Origin: Hahellaceae bacterium
Lineage (GTDB): Bacteria > Pseudomonadota > Gammaproteobacteria > Pseudomonadales > Oleiphilaceae
Assembly (NCBI GenBank): GCA_016744695.1
Contig: JADGDV010000008.1
Location: 94,637 to 143,275, forward strand
Direction of reading: 5' to 3'
DNA length: 48,639 nucleotides
The position numbers were made by a program, and so were the translations under genes. Every line of letters begins with the position of its first letter. The first letter of the stretch is position 1. This document shows, piece after piece, positions 45,574 to 48,639 of this stretch. Under the pieces are notes generated by a model. The model saw nothing but the letters and a program-made list of their open reading frames with translations, had not been told where the DNA came from and did no database searches.

Positions 45574-45925
45574 CAAAATTATGCTTCTGAAACCTTTGAT
45601 AACATTACTCTTAATGCGATAAAGGTACCTTCTACAAAAACTCTACTAGAGAGCCTCCTGTTCATACTGCCTCAGTCAACGGCACACACTAAACTTTTCT
45701 AAATCCTCCTAAACACTGCTGTTAGTCATATGAATCTTTATTTTTTAAGTATCAGGTTGCTGGGTTACTTTATATTTATGTAGCAACTCCTAAAGAGCAA
45801 TGTCTGTAATGGGCTATATATAATTCCAAAATCCACTTGACTTAAATCTTAATAAGAATCATTATCGTCTACACGGCTTTTAGCTAATATCTAGTAAATA
45901 AAGCTTTAAGTAAATGGAGTTTCTT
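45574..45925. other. Long intergenic region with promoter and no gene until 45926
   Basis: A 352-base gap without an open frame I can support. The first half is unremarkable AT-rich sequence with a small CTCTACTAGAG palindrome (45642-45652 area). The second half carries the TTGACT promoter and Fur-like site described separately. No terminator with U-tract is clear for the upstream gene. Confidence 0.5.
45837..45866 (+). promoter_or_regulatory. Sigma-70-type promoter overlapped by a Fur box
   Basis: TTGACT (45837-45842) and CATTAT (45860-45865) are 17 bases apart, a good -35/-10 pair. The 19 bases 45848-45866 (CTTAATAAGAATCATTATC) match the Fur consensus GATAATGATAATCATTATC at 15 of 19 positions by my count and cover the spacer and -10. 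Such overlap is the classic Fur repression arrangement, so the genes from 45926 are expected to be turned on when iron is low. Confidence 0.7.
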
Positions 45926-46039
45926 ATGTTTGGATTTAATCGCTTGCTAAATAAATACTGGGTCACTGTTTCAACACTAATAGTGGCGGCTCCTTTGGTG
46001 GCAGTTGCATTGATAAGCACGCCTATCATCGGTGTTTGA
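45926..46039 (+). CDS. Small membrane peptide, 37 aa
   Basis: An open frame of 37 codons (MFGFNRLLNKYWVTVSTLIV, then AAPLVAVALISTPIIGV) with GGAG eight bases before its ATG. A basic-aromatic N-terminus precedes one hydrophobic helix of about 22 residues, so the peptide should sit in the inner membrane with its N-terminus in the cytoplasm. It lies about 60 bases after the predicted promoter and ahead of the next gene, in the same direction. I do not recognise it; small single-helix proteins often attach to transporters. Confidence 0.6.
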   Translation: MFGFNRLLNKYWVTVSTLIVAAPLVAVALISTPIIGV

Positions 46040-46084
46040 TGTTAATAATGGTCATTTTTTATTTATAGCTTAAGAGGGGTGCGC

Positions 46085-46582
46085 ATGTTTGATCATAAAT
46101 GGAAGTGTTTGATTGTTAAGGGTGATACTGCGTTAAGGTTGCACAGTATTAATGAAGCAGAAGCGTTATATAGCCGGTCTATTTTAGAGTCTGATCGTTT
46201 GCTGAAGTCATTTCGCTCTCCATTATGTAAAGACCAATGGACAGTGGAAAATTGTTTAAAGATGATATCAATGATGATCTTCTCTCATCATAATATGGCG
46301 GAGTTGTGGGTTCGATATGGTGTGAGAGTATCGCAAACGTATTATTTGGAAATGGCTCATCAAAAACTTATCGATACGGTACGTGATACACGGTTCTCTG
46401 AAGCGCTTAGATTAGCGTCTTTATCAGAATTAAACAGAACTTATGTCCCCTTACTTTCCCATTATAAAACTAACAATTTAGTTGATAATATTCAGGTACT
46501 TGTAGAACAGTATAGCCAAGTGCGAGAAACCTTTGATTCAGCACTTAGGGTTAACGATAAAAGAACTAAATTAATTCACTAG
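46085..46582 (+). CDS. Helical, TPR-like protein of unknown function, 165 aa
   Basis: A soluble, wholly alpha-helical protein. Helix pairs such as KWKCLIVKGDTALRLHSI, EAEALYSRSILESDRLLKSF, MISMMIFSHHNMAELWVRYG and RLASLSELNRTYVPLLSHY resemble tetratricopeptide repeats; DUF2753 proteins have this style, but I cannot confirm the family. The ATG at 46085 has GAGGGG upstream and is preferred to GTG at 46079. It follows the 37-aa peptide by 45 bases and so is probably under the same Fur-type promoter. It contains an HH pair (FSHHNMAEL) that could bind metal (speculation). Confidence 0.6.
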   Translation: MFDHKWKCLIVKGDTALRLHSINEAEALYSRSILESDRLLKSFRSPLCKDQWTVENCLKMISMMIFSHHNMAELWVRYGVRVSQTYYLEMAHQKLIDTVRDTRFSEALRLASLSELNRTYVPLLSHYKTNNLVDNIQVLVEQYSQVRETFDSALRVNDKRTKLIH

Positions 46583-46694
46583 AACAACACTATTTTGATT
46601 GAATTTAAACGTCAAACATTGACACCCGTATTGAGACGCTTAGACTGATAGTAATAATTTTAAATCAGACTATTAGCTGGGTTTATCTGCTTAT

Positions 46695-47417
46695 ATGGTT
46701 CATCAATCAAATGCTTTGCCTAATACTCAAGACACGCTTGAATGCCCCTCTCATCAAGAATCTTGTGAAATTATTACCGAGTTGCTTGGGCTGCGGGAGC
46801 AGGTCTCCGAGCTTTCAGGATTAGTCCATACCGATACGTTAACGGGGCTTTCTAATTTCCGTTACTTTATGCTTGCGCTCGAGCAAGAGATGGAGCGTAC
46901 TCGCCGTACGGGTCAGGATACTGGCTTGATAATGATCGATTTAGATTTCTTTAAAAAGGTTAATGATCAGTGGGGGCATGATGCCGGTAATAAGGCGTTA
47001 ATTTTGGCTGCACAGCAAATTCGTGCTGCAGTACGAAAGATGGATGCACCTTGCCGATATGGTGGCGAAGAATTTGCCGTTATCCTTCCTGCAACCAATG
47101 CAAACTACACTCTCCAGGTTGCTGAACGAATTAGGTCCATGATTGAGGCGACTCCACTGGTAATCGAGGCGCAGGAAATACAGTTAACGGCGAGCTTTGG
47201 TGTTGATGTTTACTCTGCAAGCGAGCAGGGTGGGGTTGAAGATATGATTAAGCGAGCCGACGGTTATTTGTACCAGGCAAAGGAGGAAGGCAGGAATCGA
47301 GTTTGTTACGCCCCGGTCGAGATTAAAGAAGATATATCCTCAGTGAGCCAAGATGAAAAAGATGCTTTATTTGGATTGTTTAGAGGCTCTAGTGATTTAG
47401 AGCAGATTAACGACTAA
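46695..47417 (+). CDS. Soluble diguanylate cyclase (GGDEF)
   Basis: It makes cyclic di-GMP from two GTP. 240 aa: a short N-terminal region with a coiled-coil-like stretch (CEIITELLGLREQVSELSG), then a GGDEF domain from DTLTGLSNFRYF. The active site is R-Y-GGEEF (123-127) with metal Asp D82 (IMIDLDFFK). The I-site RxxD is R114-K-M-D117, so product inhibition by c-di-GMP is expected. There is no membrane or sensor domain, so activation probably depends on dimerisation or a partner. Start ATG 46695 lies 112 bases after the TPR-like gene. Confidence 0.93.
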   Translation: MVHQSNALPNTQDTLECPSHQESCEIITELLGLREQVSELSGLVHTDTLTGLSNFRYFMLALEQEMERTRRTGQDTGLIMIDLDFFKKVNDQWGHDAGNKALILAAQQIRAAVRKMDAPCRYGGEEFAVILPATNANYTLQVAERIRSMIEATPLVIEAQEIQLTASFGVDVYSASEQGGVEDMIKRADGYLYQAKEEGRNRVCYAPVEIKEDISSVSQDEKDALFGLFRGSSDLEQIND

Positions 47418-47440
47418 ACATTACTTATAGAGATGAAAAA

Positions 47441-48466
47441 ATGCCTAATGCCCGACCATCAATATTCTATATAGATTTATTGCGTTTCATCGCTGCAATA
47501 GCTGTGGTGATAATACATGTATTAGGGCCTTTTAGATTTCTTTATGGGGATATTGCCGAATCTGATTGGCTAGCGGCTATGGGGTTTAATAGTATTAGTC
47601 GCTGGGCTGTTCCTGTCTTTATGATGATTAGTGGCGCGTTGCTCTTATCGGATAACCGCCCATTTAATTGCCAGCATTATATTTCACGAAGACTTGGAAA
47701 GGTGCTTGTCCCCTTTATTGCCTGGACGATAATCTATGCGTTTGTTGGTGGTTTTGAAGGCCTGGTTTGGAATGGGCAGGTAACAAGCCAATTACTCGTT
47801 GAATCTAGCAATGAGCCTGTTTGGTATCACCTTTGGTTTTTCTATGACTTTCTTCCACTTTATTTTGTGATACCGCTACTTGCTCCCTTGCTTCATAAAA
47901 TGGGAGAAGAGCGGGTTAAGCTATTGTTAGCTGCCTGGGCATTCTTAACATTAATGCACATGCTAAAAGTTGAGACGCCACTGAGGCAAAATATAATATT
48001 ATATTCTGGTTACCTAGTGCTGGGGTGGTATTTATTTAATAGAGATAACCGGTCAGAACTAAAATTATGGGTTATGGCTGGTGTAAGTACTCTGGTCTTA
48101 AACTTTATTGGTAGCTGGTATTTTACTACCTTAAGTGGAGAGTACAGTGTTTTCTTTATGGGTTATAAATCCATAAATACGGTGATTATTGCTGGCATGC
48201 TCTTTGTGGTAATGCAGGCTTATGCTGAGAAAATTCAGGGGCGTTTGCGAACGGTCGTCAGTGTTATATCAAAATATAGCCTTGGTATTTACCTTATACA
48301 TCCACTTATATTGATTCCCATAAGAGAATTAGATAATGGCTTTTATTCGTTCTTTGGGAGTAATTGGGTCGCGATCCCTGTTATTAGTTTAGTCACGTTA
48401 GGCCTTGCGTTAGCATGTTCAGTATTGCTAGTTAAGATTCCTTTTGTAAGGCGTATTGTTCCTTAG
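47441..48466 (+). CDS. Acyltransferase-3 family membrane protein (OafA/WecH-like)
   Basis: A 341-aa inner-membrane O-acyltransferase with about ten TM helices. The N-terminus IFYIDLLRFIAAIAVVIIHV has the family His; SRWAVPVFMMISGALLLSDN and YISRRLGKVLVPFIAWTIIY (RR motif) follow, then WYHLWFFYDFLPLYFVIPLL and LGIYLIHPLILIPI. These enzymes acetylate or succinylate surface polysaccharides; the acceptor is unknown. No glycan genes are nearby. It starts 23 bases after the diguanylate cyclase stop, so the pair may be an operon in which c-di-GMP and surface modification are linked (inference). Confidence 0.86.
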   Translation: MPNARPSIFYIDLLRFIAAIAVVIIHVLGPFRFLYGDIAESDWLAAMGFNSISRWAVPVFMMISGALLLSDNRPFNCQHYISRRLGKVLVPFIAWTIIYAFVGGFEGLVWNGQVTSQLLVESSNEPVWYHLWFFYDFLPLYFVIPLLAPLLHKMGEERVKLLLAAWAFLTLMHMLKVETPLRQNIILYSGYLVLGWYLFNRDNRSELKLWVMAGVSTLVLNFIGSWYFTTLSGEYSVFFMGYKSINTVIIAGMLFVVMQAYAEKIQGRLRTVVSVISKYSLGIYLIHPLILIPIRELDNGFYSFFGSNWVAIPVISLVTLGLALACSVLLVKIPFVRRIVP

Positions 48467-48639
48467 AAAAGTCTGGTAAGTATTTACGAGTTCTTACATC
48501 AGGTGCTAAAGATGTCGATAAAGTTATTGAGTTTGAGTGCAAATGTTTAAACTAGGGTGGCTATACAGATCTTTCGTCATGACATTCATATGAGCCCATT
48601 TCGAATTCTCGACAAATCCAAGGGCGACTTTCGTAAATC

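Noticed and set aside
48467-48639. Possible start of a next gene (ATG at 48590, reading MSPFRILDKSKGDFRK)
   Set aside because: No Shine-Dalgarno, only 16 codons before the window ends, and nothing recognisable; it cannot be judged here.

Overview
The window is chromosomal DNA from a gammaproteobacterium of Pseudomonadales/Oceanospirillales type, probably marine. The grounds are the gene order (amgK-murU divergent from lptD-surA-pdxA-rsmA-apaH; rpe-gph-trpE-trpG-trpD-trpC; thiS-thiG), the gene families (TrxC, RoxA, EfpL, SlmA, OprF-like OmpA protein, CpxPRA), and a modest G+C content (judged by eye, not computed). The genus cannot be fixed from sequence alone. No tRNA, rRNA, CRISPR array, IS element or phage gene was seen.

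Layout. 1-10 kb: the 3' part of uvrD, an orphan TakP-like TRAP solute-binding lipoprotein, a DUF2780 protein plus an OmpA/TSP3 porin-like protein, an AEC transporter, roxA, trxC, efpL, a YkgJ-type cysteine-cluster protein, a DEDDh exonuclease, and two overlapping genes of unknown function. 10-18 kb: an accessory block with a lipoprotein lipase-like hydrolase, a SAM methyltransferase, a giant RND/MMPL transporter fused to a cytochrome P450, a condensation/PapA5-like acyltransferase that overlaps it by one base, and a convergent 2-oxoglutarate/Fe(II) oxygenase. 18-22 kb: a DUF3087 protein, a dicarboxylate-symporter-like protein fused to a periplasmic solute-binding domain, an alpha/beta hydrolase and a TrhA/hemolysin-III protein. 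22-27 kb: two two-component systems; the second is CpxRA with divergent cpxP and TTTAC boxes between them. 27-33 kb: an Hpt protein, the trp genes, gph and rpe, all on the minus strand. 33-45 kb: a DUF3530 protein, a BIME-like repeat, peptidoglycan recycling (murU-amgK), outer-membrane biogenesis (lptD-surA), pdxA, rsmA, apaH, thiS, thiG and slmA. 45-48.6 kb: an orphan solute-binding protein, an iron-responsive-looking promoter ahead of a 37-aa membrane peptide and a helical protein, a diguanylate cyclase and an acyltransferase-3 protein.

The strongest candidate for an undescribed system is at 12.2-17.3 kb. One polypeptide joins a complete 12-TM RND/MMPL exporter to a P450 with all its signature motifs (AGHETS, ExxR, FxxGxRxCxG). 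Its partner is an acyltransferase of the fold used by mycobacterial PapA5. I infer a hydroxylate-acylate-export module for a lipid or polyketide-like molecule, by analogy with MmpL/Pap clusters; the substrate is unknown. A second unusual fusion, symporter plus solute-binding domain, lies at 18.7-20.9 kb and lacks the usual symporter signature residues.
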